DNA of 64,000 nucleotides from Pezizomycotina sp. ARF18 (taxonomy: Eukaryota > Ascomycota): NCBI GenBank assembly GCA_002224055.1, contig AZLU01000016.1, forward strand, positions 186,755-250,754, read 5' to 3'. Below, piece by piece: positions 47,464 to 59,900 of the stretch. The notes below the pieces were generated by a model. It saw nothing but the letters and a program-made list of their open reading frames with translations. It ran no database searches and had not been told where the DNA came from. The stretch's first letter is position 1; each line of letters opens with the position of its first letter. A program made the translations under genes and the position numbers.

Positions 47464-47965
47464 GAGGTGGAGAGCAAAGTGGACAGCTCTAGCTGGAGCC
47501 GCGAAGTGTATGGACGTGCTCTTTAGAACTTTGCTCTTTTTTCATCACAGTTTATTTATTTATTTTATTTATTTCATTGATTTTCAGCGTGTGTTTTGAC
47601 ATAAACTCAGCGAGCTCGCTGTTTTACAGAACATTTTTCCTACTATCATGTGATCCAAGTCCTAGATCACGATGTTTTCGGTTTGATGTAAATATCGATC
47701 CACCTTGACTTATCAGGAAGTGAAACAGCTGTTTAGTTTTTTACTCTAGACTTATTGCGAAGGTCATAGTCCAATCGGGTGTATCAATATGTACTAGGTT
47801 AACTCTCTCGACCCTAACTACGTAAAACAAATCCCGCACTAGTCCGCCTTATCCTCCATTTCCGAAGCTTTGTCAGAAGTTCCGGTAGGCTCTCTCTCGG
47901 TTTGACTACCCCTTATGCTTTCCGACTTGATCCGGACTGAGTGAATGGTTTTGGCGAGGTCTTGC
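47464..47965. other. convergent intergenic region
   Basis: A TTTA microsatellite at 47548-47580 and no coding frame. It separates the 3' ends of the methyltransferase and the secreted helical protein. Confidence 0.45.
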
Positions 47966-50900
47966 CTAACTTCTATTTTTTTTCAGATCGAGGATTTTGT
48001 TCAGGGTCTTCTCGCTCTTATCCATCGCACGTTCAGCGATGTTTCGAGGTCCATAAACGAGGACGCGCTCAATTTCAGTGCCAAGGTTCGCTGGATTGGC
48101 AGCGTCGATGACTCCCTGCAGCTTACCTCTGCTTCAGCCAGTTTAGTCCCGAACACTATCCCGAGCGACACCTCCTTAGCGTGATCGTCGACCTGCCGCA
48201 GATACCACTTCATTTCGGAAGCCATCTTGTCGACTTTTTCCTGGATTAAGGTGTTCGATAGCGATGAATTGCTGAATGAAGAGGTCGACGTGGTAAGAGT
48301 TAAGCACAGCGCGCCCTCGGGCTTGAGTGCGCGTAGGTGGAGTGGTCTGTCAATCCGGAGAGGAAACCGGCAAGACTCTTGCTCTCGGATGTCTCCTCCG
48401 CGCTTTTGGAAGGATGCGGTATCAGTATACGCGTTATGATCGAGGACACGAGCTCGTTAACCGCCTTGAGCTTGTCCATTACATCCTTGGAATCGGCAGC
48501 GTAAATGTTGTCGAGTGGAGTAGAGCTCCTTTAGAGGAGCTTAGTTTCCCGGATTTCAAAATCTTTCGTCTCGAGCCCATTCTGCGGGCAACAGCTGCGC
48601 CTGGGACTTGAAGTCGGGATATAATCTCAGGTAGAATTTGACTAGGCTGTGGTCTAGTTGCGCTTTGTCCAACGGCAACCTCCAGGCCATCGTCTGGAAA
48701 TTTCTCCTGGTTGAGATAATCAAGTGCAGGCATTGCTATATCGGATAAATCGGCGTAGAAATTCGCTCCTCGTTGAAGTTCCGCATCATCCATAATTTCC
48801 TCTTCTTCTCCAGCGTTTTCATCCGCGGTTGGAAGTTCTTCACGGCGTCCATTAGGGACTTCTTCCTGCCATCGTCGCCTTCCAAAACAGCGTCGAAGTA
48901 TTTTTCGCCATTAAACATACCCTGTGCTCTTTAAGCCAGTCAGGGACGTCATCGTTCACTGTGAGCCCAAGATGTAGCTGTTTTTGTTTTCTTTCGATAG
49001 CATCTTCTAAAAGCTTCTCGAGGCGTTGCTCATCCAGCTCTAGCTGACTGACCAAGTTATCCCTAGACAGTTTAAAAAGTTCTTCCAGAACTATTCATGT
49101 CGCTGGACCGTTTCCGTTCGTCCTCCAGGAGGTGTACCAGTTCGCTGATCGCCTCCTTTATGTGGGCTTTGGTGTCTTCATCGAACTTTTCTAATGCTTT
49201 CTCAACGTCTCGGAGCGCACCAACTCTCTTGTAGAATGGGAGGTCATAGACTGCCACGCCACCATGCCTTTCACGCGTCTCTTGCAGCCGGCTCCAAGAT
49301 TTATAAATTTTCCGTGGGGAAATATTGCACCTTTTCTTTGATGGAGTCGACGTATGCGCGTAGGTTTTTCTCCGGGCCGGTCCACTTACGCATCAACCAC
49401 GGGAATCCATTTACCTTTTCGGTTGTCAGCTTAAAGTTATCCAGGGTAGCCCGCAGGAAATTCTTCCTTATTTCTCGGACGGCATTAGCTGACGCTTGAA
49501 CCTCGTCAACTTCCTTGCCCATGGCATGAGTTTCAGTCTTCAAGCTTGAGGGCCGGTGTGGTCTTTGCTCCCGCATCTTTGGATGGGAACATCTCCAACA
49601 TCGAAGGCTGTAAATATGTCAAAGCGCCGTCTTTTTCTTTAGCCTTTTCGAGTTCCTTGGGATCGACATCCTCGCTTCGCATTAAGGGCGACATGACGGC
49701 CAGCTCGTATAGTATCCTTCAGCGCTTCATCATCACCAACCGGTCAAGCATTATCGTAGTGATTCAAAGTTGTTCTTAAATTACGAAAGGGGCATCTGCG
49801 AGGCCGTGAGCAAATACTGTTGGACACGGTTCAATCGCTCTGGAACGTGATTGCGAGTTGGGCAGGTCGACGGCGTGCGTGCGCGTCAGAGCCTTCAGTA
49901 TGAGCGTGTAAGCGTTCCGGAGCTTCTTGAACAGCTCGCTGGCTCGGATTTGGTGTTTCCTCAACGTCTTTCACATCGCAATCCAAAATTCGCGATTTTT
50001 CGCAGTGATATCTTGCTTCGGCGGCTGGGAAACCTCAAACTCATCGTCCCAGCGTCGTGCGCGACGAGGCTCCAACAGCCTTCGCTACGCCGCTCTTCGT
50101 CCGTATCCAAGCCTGCGGTTTTCATCTCTTTTGAGCCTTGGATAATGATCTTCTTCACGGCGGTATCTTTCTTGCTTTTCTTCTTCCCCGCAATAACACG
50201 GTCGAGAAGGTCATTCGGTGGTGCTTCTCGGAGATCCAAAGTTCTTCCGTCGAGTACTCCAGCTCCTGCTGCAAGACGGTGGAAAGCAACTGATCCGCAA
50301 TAACACGGTCGAGAAGGTCATTCGGTGGTGCTTCTCGGCAGATCCAAAGTTCTTCCCGTCGAGTACTCCAGCTCCTGCTGCAACGGTGGAAAGCACATGA
50401 GCGTATAGATATGATCATTTGTTTCCAGGAGCACGGCAGCGCGAGTAAATCCTTGTTATTGTCCACGGCTCTTCCACGACGTCCAATCCCACCTGCAGTT
50501 TACTTGCATTACGATCTCCGTCTGCAAGAGATCGAGCTGGTCCCCGATTATTAGGGCGTCACGCAGGGTCAGCAGCTTTCCTTCGGGGTCCAAGTACCTT
50601 TGCACCTCCGCGTTCTGGGTGTTGGCTTCGACCGACTTGAGCTTTAGGGGAACGGTTGTCGGATCAGTTTATTCGCTATCGCCATGGTGCTAAAGTAACG
50701 ATCGGGGATCTTGCGGTCGAGCTTGAACGGAAGTATGTGAATAGAATCGTCCGACTGCTGCTGCTCCCGTGGCTGCACCACCTCCTTCTTCTCGCCCTCT
50801 TTGCCGCTTTGTTTCTGCTCCTCTCGCCCATCCACCTTCTTCTCTGCTCGATGTTTGTCCTCTTCGGCGGATAGAGCTGAGCTTTGGGGTTCTCCGTATG

Positions 50901-51138
50901 TCGGGATGCCTTCTTATCGGCGATCTCCCTGTATACGTTCGCATCCATATTCTTATCGCCCAGGGAAGTCGTCTCGCTTAGTGAAGGAATAGCGTTAGCT
51001 TAACTATTTATCTCGGGAACGAACGCGATGCTGTCGGCTTGTGTGGTGAGGCTTCGGCTTCTTTTTGTGGTTGCGACCGGGCATGGAGAGCGCCGTCTCC
51101 GCCAATAGCGCGGCGAGAACCAGCGTGGAAAACGTCAT
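47966..51138 (-). CDS. large secreted, charged helical protein of unknown family
   Basis: Seen: ATG at 51138 gives a signal peptide (MTFSTLVLAALLAETALS) and a basic stretch (PGRNHKKKPKPHH). Protein-like blocks in changing frames then run for 3 kb: DANVYREIADKKASRHTE, EEQKQSGKEGEKKEVVQP, KSVEANTQNAEVQRYLDPEG, LLTLRDALIIGDQLDLLQTE, KKSKKDTAVKKIIIQGSKEM, EVDEVQASANAVREIRKNFL, VEKALEKFDEDTKAHIKEAI, LDEQRLEKLLEDAIERKQKQ, GANFYADLSDIAMPALDYLN and MASEMKWYLRQVDDHAKEVS, ending EKTLNKILDLKKNRS at 47966. Heptad-like Leu/Ala and charge spacing points to long helices or coiled coils. It would be about 1,000 residues, secreted. The frame is broken about ten times. No family recognised and no function offered. 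Confidence 0.6.
50188..50395. repeat. tandem ~101-bp duplication inside the secreted-protein gene
   Basis: Seen: 50188-50288 and 50295-50395 are the same sequence, separated by 6 nt. All differences are small indels (CGGAGAT versus CGGCAGAT; TTCTTCCGTC versus TTCTTCCCGTC; GCAAGACGG versus GCAACGG) and no substitution is seen. Confidence 0.9.
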
Positions 51139-54036
51139 TCTCTTGTAGATGAAACAATCACCAGATGTCTGCTCTGCGTTTTCGTAATCCGGGCTCCCTT
51201 GAGAATCCCCTTGAGAATCGGTGGAGAAGAAACGCTTCAAACAAGATATTCCTATCATTTTTATAATCAGAGGAACATGAAACGACGTAAGAGAAGAAGA
51301 AACACAACTAGCTCATACTTAAGCCTCGACCGCCGGTATGTTTCTTACGAGGCCGAAACATTTTTAAGCTTTTTTATCGGCATTGCAAACAAGAAATTCG
51401 ACCGTAAGACATTATTGGTCGCAGCCTGTTATAAAGCTTCAAACCATGTCTAATGTTCCGTCTAATCGGGTCTTCGGGATAACAGCGAGCTTCTCGGAAT
51501 ATCATGTTCGCGATCTGTTAACATTGCGTAAAAGCGATTTTTCAAATGTATATTTTGCTTAGGTTAACTGATAACAATAAATTATAAAAGGTCGCAAAGT
51601 ATAGGTGAACTAGACAAGCTTGCGTATTCATCAATAATACCTTAATGTCTCTTCTAGATTTTAATATGTTATATATCTAGATTTTAGCTATTTTCTCTTA
51701 TCTATTTATCCAAATTAATTAAAAACGGACGGAGTTATAGCTAATCCTATGTATAGCTTTGAGGCCGTCTTCTTAAAAGTTACTCTATCATTTGCTCATT
51801 TTTTGGGGGCAAAATTCAAATCGTATTAGCACTAGTTTGTAGCACCAGGTAACTTCCTGCAATTCGATATATATTAAGCCGCCATTTGCAGCTTCAGACG
51901 GGTACAGGCGTGAAAGCAGAACACATACATTTACCAGTACGCGATCACGATTTAAGCTCGTTGCATCCCTCCCTTTCAGCTCAATCCTGGGAAGTTGGAA
52001 CTTGGCACCTGATTGTTACTATTATCTCGGAATCTACCATCTCCGTCGAGTTCTCACTGTTTCGACGACTCTCATGGCATTTTCATTTCCTTCTTCCACT
52101 CTGTCGGGACTCCCGAAGAGTATCGGAGACAGCGAAGGAGGTTCTGAGCAGGTTTGTACAACCTTCAGGCTGGAATGTTTCAAGAACCTCGCGTTACATA
52201 GCTCTGTCCATTCAAGGCGAATACGAGCGATTTCCTATCGCTCTTACGGACCAATTTCGAAACAGAAACGACGTTTCAGCGAACAAAAAAAAAAAAAAAA
52301 AAAAAAACCAACTACGTAAGACATGATTGTCTCTCACGGTTCTGGCTCTAGATCGAGTACAAAGAAATTAACGAAGGAAAGAAAAGAATCTCTGTTGCCT
52401 GGTCAATTTCGAACCGAATAGATGACTGCGGAGCTTTCGGGGATGGTGATATCAGTTGATCGTATTGAAGAACCGCAAAACCTGCTTTGACAAATTTTTC
52501 GAGAGAACCGGGTTTTCCCAGGTAACGTTCGAATTGATCGCTATACTACTGCCTTCCTTTTTCCATCTTGATGACCAAATTTTCCGGTGATACAGCAAGT
52601 CTAGGCTGATGAAATTGTTGAATTGGCTAAATACGTGTATATTCCGCCTTTTCCAGGTGAGCTATTTTTAGTGACTCTCTTTCCTTTAGTCCACTATGGC
52701 AGTATTTGCCTATTTCTCCACCACGGTCAAATCCAGTTCTAGCTCTTTTCTCTTAGGAGAGCAATACAGTAGTTTTTAGCTCGATCCAGTGGCCAAACCC
52801 TTCTAGTGTCATATTATATTCTCATCCTACGGTCTTTATTCACCTTCTCTGGCTGACGAGTACTTGAGGCTGTATTAACTGTGGAAACGTTGGACAACGC
52901 AAGCCAGCCAACCAGGGCATCTACACGCGTAAATACTCTTCCCCGGCCAGGCTATTGATTTGGAACAACAATGACAAGAACAAAGCAGAAAAATATATTC
53001 AGAAAAATTGTCATACCAAAAGGACCTGGTTTGAATCTCTTTAATATATCTCTGGCTATATCTTGTTTAAGATTCGGAAATTCGTTCCTCGAATTGAACC
53101 TGGAAACAGCACATCACTTCTGTAACTTATAACATAGATTCTTTTATTTGTATCTCTTCTATTCTTTTTATATCCTTGTGGGCCACCACCCTGTCAGCGC
53201 ACGGCGATGTAACCCTACGAGTAGGGGAAATCCCTCGGTTAGAGGCCTTTTTTTTCTTTGCTTTATCCACTCTGTGAGTGGGAAAAGCCACTGCCTTCTA
53301 TTTTTCAGCCTAAGAGACCGCGAGCACAACGGTGGCACTGGTGGCTGACGCCCAAGAGTTCGCTTGTTTACACGAATCAGAGCGAAGTTCTCGGGGACAA
53401 AGGAAAAATCTCGAATGGAATTGCGATATTTATGGCATGACCTGGAAAGATAAGCATTTTGCGGTAGGACACATCCGAGAAGCTCATCGGAGATGAAAAG
53501 AAAGGACCTGCCAAAAATTTTGAACTCATCCTAGTCTGAATCCACATGGCAGCTGCGCAACATTGCGCTGGCTGAATTGGCCAGCGACGGAGTTCTACGA
53601 CAGAGTATGAAAAGAAAAGTGTTATTGTTGATATATCCTCTAGGGATGGTGCGCATTAGTAACGGTGTAGATACGTTTCTGTAGGCTGCATTTGCATGAA
53701 CTTGTGCGTCAGCAAAGCAAAGGTCTCTTTCAACACCTGTTTTGGGGGGAAATGGATGAGAAAAGAAAGTGAAAAAAATGTTACACGATGATACGGCGGA
53801 ACCGAAAGGATGGATATGGATAGACGGATGGGGCCCTATTATTAAACATCTAATAATAATAACATCCCAGTCGCCCGACGAACAGCGCTGATTTTTGCCT
53901 CTTCGTTCAGGACTAAAATAGCTTTTTTGTCGAGTATCCTTTTTTATTCTTTTTTTTTTGACAAATTCTCCGGCAACCCCTTATTATTAGTATCATTAAA
54001 ATATCACGCTTAACCGAAGTAGCATTGCATCAAGTA
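51139..54036. other. 2.9 kb without recognised gene
   Basis: 51139-51260 is the leader of the secreted helical gene. 51540-51880 is AT-rich. An A run of about 22 lies at 52285-52306. Frames at 51886-52326 and 53148-53440 (+) are short and unassigned. Confidence 0.35.
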
Positions 54037-54219
54037 TATATATATATGTCCTCAGGCTGATCCTCTCTTTCGTCTTTTTCTCAATTCTTTTCTCTCGAAT
54101 CCCATTATCGTTCGTTTATATATATCGTATACCGTACCGTTCGTTCGAAGCACTCGTTCTTTTCGAAAAACTCGAAGACGTTCGTTTCATAAAACAAAAA
54201 CCACAACAACAAATTCAAA
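54037..54219 (+). promoter_or_regulatory. probable promoter and CT-rich leader of the GPI gene
   Basis: TA-rich boxes at about 54035-54047 and 54117-54130, pyrimidine-rich tracts between them, then an A/C-rich leader (CCACAACAACAAATTCAAAA) directly before ATG at 54220. CT-rich tracts and A-rich leaders mark strongly expressed fungal genes; inferred from pattern. Confidence 0.4.
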
Positions 54220-55046
54220 ATGAAGACCACTCTCTTCGCCGCTGCCGCTATTGCCGCTACCGCCTCGGCCCAGGTTACCGGCAAGTAAGTATTGGTTTCC
54301 TCTATATATCAAATATTGAGTTTTTGAAGCAATTGTTCCTAACAATCACCTATTAGCCCCGACGGAACTTTCTCGTGTACCAAGGCCGACACCGCTTTCT
54401 GCGCTGGTGACTCCCTCTCGTCCAATATCATCCTCCGCTGCAACGGTACTGTCGCTCAGCCAGGAAACTGCAATGACAACCTTGCCGGTATCCCGCCCGT
54501 CGGCGTGAAGACCGCCGCTCTCTGCTGGCAATCCTCCCTGATGCCGGCGACGCTGGATGCTCTTTCAACGGAACCGTCTACTCTGACTCCGGCAAGACCT
54601 TCCCCATCCTAGCGGAACCCCTTCTTCGTCTTCCGCCGCCGCTTCCGGATCTGCTTCCGGATCTGCTTCCGGATACCCGAACCCGACCGGATCTGCTGAG
54701 CCGTCTGCTTCGGCCTCCGCTTCGCCCTCCGAGTCCGCTATCGCTTCCGGTTCCCCTCTTCCATCAGCAACTCGACTGCTTCTGGTACTGGTGCTCCTTA
54801 CCCGACCGCCTCCTCCGGCTCTTCGTCGGGTGGTTCCTCTTCCGGCGGTTCGTATTCCGGCGGTTCGTCTTCCGGCGGTTCGTCTTCCGGCGGTTCGTCT
54901 TCCGGAAGCAACTCGACCGCTTCGGTACCGCCGGTAGCCCGACTCTCCCGACTCCCAGTGCTCATAGCAGCACTTCCGGTGCTGGAAGGCTCGTTGCCAA
55001 CGTTGTCCTCAGCATCGCTGGTGTCGCTGCTTTCTTCATGCTGTAA
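54220..55046 (+). CDS. GPI-anchored Ser-rich cell-surface protein
   Basis: Seen: exon 1 (54220-54284) encodes signal peptide MKTTLFAAAAIAATASA and QVTG; intron 54285-54356 (72 bp, GTAAGT...CTAAC...TAG). Exon 2 starts NPDGTFSCTKADTAFCAGDS, then IILRCNGTVAQPGNCNDN, AALCWQSS and CSFNGTVYSDSGKTFPI, a short domain with six cysteines and NGT glycosylation sites. A long Ser/Gly/Ala/Pro stalk follows with SGSASGSAS and repeated SSSGGS units (54832-54900), then SGAGRLVANVVLSIAGVAAF and FML at the end, a GPI-attachment signal. It is probably a wall or plasma-membrane surface protein. About three frame breaks occur (near 54545, 54605, 54760 and 54920). The Cys pattern does not match CFEM (eight Cys) in what I can read. 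Confidence 0.78.
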
Positions 55047-55818
55047 ATCATGGACGAGGCTTTCATGATGTTGGGAAATTAATAGGGATATGTAATGGAA
55101 TTTTGCGGATGGTTTTCCTTTTTCAACGCAATACAAAAGGCGTATTCTCTTTTTCATAAAATTGTAGTTAATTAGCGCACACTAACCGACTGATAATACT
55201 TAATAATGGAATACAGTACTGATTCCTACCATTCAGTCTACTTCTTTGTTTTCATTTGTATAGTGATAATTTGTGCGACAGAAATTTAAAGTGATCCTAG
55301 ATTGATTGAAAGTCTCTTAAGTTACAATAGTGCGTCTCGTCCTTCAGACTTCCAGAGATAATTTCCAGTCAATGAAGCTTCATGCAACAGGGTTGAGAAC
55401 CGCTAGTGGCCAATCGGCCGCGATCTCGAGTCTAACATCGCACAATAAGATGTAAAATGATATCAACTGCTTGCAAAGGGTTGGAACTTATTTTATGAGA
55501 TATATAATCAATTAATTGTTCATTATTTAGATGCTATTTCATTGCTACAAAGCCGAACCATGAACTAGGACTTGTGTTTTAGATACATGAGGGAAATGGA
55601 AGCAACGCCGAAAAATAAAACGCGAACACCAACGCTTGGAAAATGCGAATTACAAGATTTTATGAAAACAGAAGTATAAAAAGACATGAAGGAGATATAA
55701 AAGTTATTAACATTATATACATCAGAAACTTTCGATTATAATTTTGTTTACCGGTTATGATGCTTTATTTTTTTTTTTTACTTTTATTTTTTCTTCTTTG
55801 TATCGTAGTTCAATTTTC
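55047..55818. other. convergent intergenic region
   Basis: AT-rich, with a T run at 55768-55778 and no coding frame. It separates the 3' ends of the GPI gene and the PPPY gene. Confidence 0.45.
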
Positions 55819-56979
55819 TCAAACCCCCGATAGCGGCGTATTGCCAACCATCGGCATCGAAAAAGCCGGGGCAGTCGACATGACCATCCCGGGACTCATG
55901 ACGCTCGTCGTCACCATTCCCGTGCCCATGAGGCCGTTAATGGAGTAATTATAACCGCCGGCGCCGACCGATCCCATCGCTATCTGGTTCGCCATTGGAG
56001 CGTATATGGAGCTCACCATCGGGCTAATGTTGACCACCGATGGCCTCGCGTAAGGGTAACCGCCCTTCCCGCTCTTCATCATGCTCGCACGGACACCCGC
56101 GCGGATATATTGCGCAGAGAACGCGGTACCAGGCCTCCTAACGCCGACGTTCGCGCCCGGACCCTTCATCATGTTGTTGTTTTGCCTGGGCGCGTTCTTC
56201 TGCGCAGCGCGGAACTTATCCACCGGCGTGGGTCCCCTGAGGCAAGGGTTATTAATGACGGGATATTGTTGCAGTGAATAGGTATTCGGCGGGTACGCCA
56301 TCTTCTGCTTCTCGAGCTGCTGGTAGAAGTCGTACATCGACTTATTGCCGTTGCTGTTAACGCTGTTGTAAAATTGCGCTTTGTTGCCGTGGCGCTCGTT
56401 GTGGATCGTCGTTGTGGACTTGAATACGTTTGTGGTCTGCGGAAGTGTTACCGGAGGAGGCGCTGCTGCGACGCGAAGTGCAGGGTCGATGTTGCTCAGG
56501 TCTTCGCTCGTTTGCGAAAGAATCGGCTGCCGCTTCGCAGGCAATTTTGCCGTCTCAGACCACCGTTGCTCGCTGGAAATGCGCCCGTGCACCGCGGCGC
56601 CATCCCACGGCATTTGCGGGTTTGGGTACGCGTCAAGATCCGGCGTGAAGAACTGATCTTTTCGGTTGCTTCCGTCATTTTCGAGGTGGATATTTGTAGT
56701 GGTTGGGACGGTAATATCGGAGGTTTCGGCGGTCTTTTCGTCCGTGTTCACGTATATTACACCGTCGGCTTCGTACGGCGGAGGAACATCCTGGACGGTG
56801 ATGGTGTCTAGTTCCCCGCTGTTTGCTCTGCCCGTGCTGCTCGCGTTAGACGCGAAGCTATTGGCCCTCCTGGACGTTGGCCGGGACTTTTGAACGCCAT
56901 CGTGGTTTGTCTTCGGGTTCTTCGTGCGGGCGGCAACCTCGAGGCTGCCGGTCAGGCGACGATCCCATGGTAGAGTCAT
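55819..56979 (-). CDS. intact 386-residue disordered protein with PPPY motif
   Basis: Seen: an unbroken frame from ATG (56979, MTLPWDRRLTGSLEVAART) to the stop at 55819. No signal peptide or membrane helix. The N-terminal half is Ser/Arg/Asn-rich (SRRANSFASNASSTGRAN). At about residue 66 lies DVPPPYEADG, a PPxY motif of the kind bound by WW domains of Rsp5/Nedd4 ubiquitin ligases. The middle is Asn/Gln-rich with YDFYQQLEKQKMAYPP; the C-terminal third is rich in Met, Gly and Pro (SPMVSSIYAPMANQIAMGSV). Looks like a regulatory or adaptor protein, for instance an arrestin-like or trafficking adaptor target, but no family is recognised. It is the longest gene here with no frame break. The opposite strand carries only shadow frames. 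Confidence 0.75.
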   Translation of the reverse strand: MTLPWDRRLTGSLEVAARTKNPKTNHDGVQKSRPTSRRANSFASNASSTGRANSGELDTITVQDVPPPYEADGVIYVNTDEKTAETSDITVPTTTNIHLENDGSNRKDQFFTPDLDAYPNPQMPWDGAAVHGRISSEQRWSETAKLPAKRQPILSQTSEDLSNIDPALRVAAAPPPVTLPQTTNVFKSTTTIHNERHGNKAQFYNSVNSNGNKSMYDFYQQLEKQKMAYPPNTYSLQQYPVINNPCLRGPTPVDKFRAAQKNAPRQNNNMMKGPGANVGVRRPGTAFSAQYIRAGVRASMMKSGKGGYPYARPSVVNISPMVSSIYAPMANQIAMGSVGAGGYNYSINGLMGTGMVTTSVMSPGMVMSTAPAFSMPMVGNTPLSGV

Positions 56980-59900
56980 TATGATATTAAAATGCGAAGG
57001 AAAGGTATTGAAGGATAGGTAAGATGGGGAGAGTATGAAGGAAAGGAAATTAAAGGTCTTCCGGAGGTTCTAAAGATATCGAATATCTCACTGGAAATTG
57101 CGAAGGAAGCTATAAGTTTAAGACGATCGATATCTTTGGATGAAGATGGAGAAAACAAAAGTGAAAAGCTTTCTCGGAGGAAACGATATCTCTTTTAAGT
57201 CATGTACTCCGTTCAATGTTACTTTTTTTTCCCCCGTTAGACGATAAGTAGATTGATTAGAGACAAAATCGATTGTAATTGCAGGATACTGGATGGATCA
57301 GAAAAAGTCAACTCGGTATCTCCAGGGGCAGTGCCTGCAGTTTTATCTATAAACCGAGTCAAGATATTCTAGAAGAATATAATGTAATGCAAGAGAAAAA
57401 GAAAAGGAAATGAATATAAAATCGGAAAATTTCTAATAAGTATATGATATGCAAAAAGTGTATTATTAACTATTGCTTAAACCCAAATTCAGACCTGTAA
57501 GGCTATGTTTTCTTTTTTGCGTATCACGAAGAACGAAGAAAACGGCCCTCTGAGGTTTCGCTTGATGGATCAAGGGGGAACAACGGGGAAGAGAGCGTAG
57601 GTTATGGACTGGCTATATAAGGTAATACCGACAAGAAAACGAACGTTCATCCTTGTATAACATGAAGAGATATCTAGTATACTGTAGCTCTCTCTGAGTT
57701 CTTTTTGAAACAGAAGAAAAAGCAAAAATATGATTAATTCCTCTTGGTTTTCCAGAACGGACGAGAAAAAAGAAAACGGCGACGGTGCATGCGGAGGAAG
57801 AGGAGGAATATTTTGACATTATCGGCCGTCATAATTGGCCCCGACGTGCGTTGCATGAATTGAAGATTGCAGCGTACATTAATTGTACATACAGAAGTTC
57901 ATTTTTGCTCACCTGGTGGTGTTCCCTGCAACACAGGGCTCCTTCCGACAGAACTTGACGGTGGGAAATTTCGTCTCTAACATGTCCTATTAACCCCGTT
58001 GTCAAAAATACTACGAATGGCGTGGGTGGCGCGTTTGGGTAGGCGACGATCGCTAATCTCTTTTAAGCAGGTGAGCTGGTGTCTTTATAGTAAAAAGAAA
58101 AGGGCTGACCGATATCGAAATCTGAAGCCGATCTTGTGTTCATGAACGAACTGAAGCGATAGCGAACGGTAACACCAATACAAAAAGCTATTTAGCCTAA
58201 TGTATGACCAGGTAAATGCTGGCTTTGCGTTAAAACTAGCAGCACTTTTAAGGGGTAGAATCCTGGGAAAGACAGGCTCAAGATTCAATTAGGAAAGGGG
58301 TGAAGGAACAAGGCAGGGCCCAGTATATGCACGAATACGAGGTCGACATATTGGTTGGTGCGTGTGAATGGGCGGATGTGTGGATACCCACGAAATTTCT
58401 TCAAGAAAATCGTCAAATATTGCCTCTATTAATGACTCGTGTTTCCCTCGACCACGTGTCGGAAATGACTATGAGCACCCAAAAACGCCGACTTAGAAAC
58501 AAATTGAAGCCCGTATAAAGCCCTGGTCGATGTTACTAGTGTCTTCAAGGTGATCGCCGCTTGTCATTAATATATACCTACATAGCTTCATGAGCTCTCT
58601 GAAAGGATCGTCGTTAGCTAAACCAAGGAACAATTTTGTTTAAGATGCAAGACATTCCCCGTTGGAAATTTCACCTTCAAGGAGGCCTTTTTGAAGGGGA
58701 AGATGTTGCTATTTTGGCATTTAAACACTATCAAGAGGCGTTTTTGCAGGAGAATAAGCGAGAGATTATCCAATAAACAACTTGAGCGCGGGTGTCTCTC
58801 AATGCTTACCCCAATTCGAGGCTTTTCTTGTTTACTGGTTGATTGGAAAGAGCTCTGCGTTCGAGGAAGAAACATCCGCCGTTTTCAAGGATCGACTTGA
58901 TCTCTAATAGAAATTTATCGTGGAAATCAGCACTTACCTTACGACTTCACCATCGCGAAATGAAATCCATCAATGATAAAATATTCCTAAACAAGGACTA
59001 CCAGGCAGTCGCAGGTAAGATGAAAGAGAGGGATACTCTGGAATCCTCTTAGAGCTTCTTCCTTCGCCGCGAGAATCCTCTGAGTTCATAGCGTATTTAT
59101 CTGGAAGGCGGCAATTTTATTATACAATAGTAATGGTTTTGAGACAACTGGTGGATTATCTAGACGATGCTACTAGAATTTAGCTGTAGTGAACATGTAA
59201 CGGTTTTCTCTACTGAAATGACTAGGCTCTTGATGTAGCATCGTTCACATTTCAATTTGCATTAACTACTCCACGATTCAAAGAACCCCACGATTCAAAA
59301 GAACCCCACGATTCGGCGAAGTAACGGGGTTCCTAATCAGTAATCAGTAGCTATGAGGCTGACTGCAAAGTTTAAAAGAGGTCCTTGAAGGGATTCCCTC
59401 CCATTGTCTCACCAGGATAGACTGTCTCAATTCTTAATTTTTGCCTCTCAATGCATAATGGCGTCGACTTGTGGATGGCTTGCATAAGACTGAAAGTATA
59501 AGAAAAGTGGCGCAGGTGCGACTTCCCGCAAGAAGACAAATTCTCCGCAACGGCTCGTCGCACATTGAACCACCGATTGTTCTCGAGTACCCCGGGGGGT
59601 TTTTTTTTTCGCGGAAGGAGGGGGGAGGAGGGGCGGGTTCGACTATCGGCTGACGACACCGATAATCGAAGTCGGAGGGACTGGCAAATGATCCGCCTGC
59701 AGATGAGTAATCACACAATCAATTATTTCAATGAGTTCCTGCTTTGACGACGTCAAATCTTCGCTACTAAAAACTCTAATGACCTTCACGATCCTTCTAT
59801 TAACTTCTATTAGTGTCCGTCGGAAGAAGGACCAATATGCTCATAATGTTATTTATAAGACTTTTTTAGTAAAACGCCTACTAGTGAAAGATGCTAGCAG

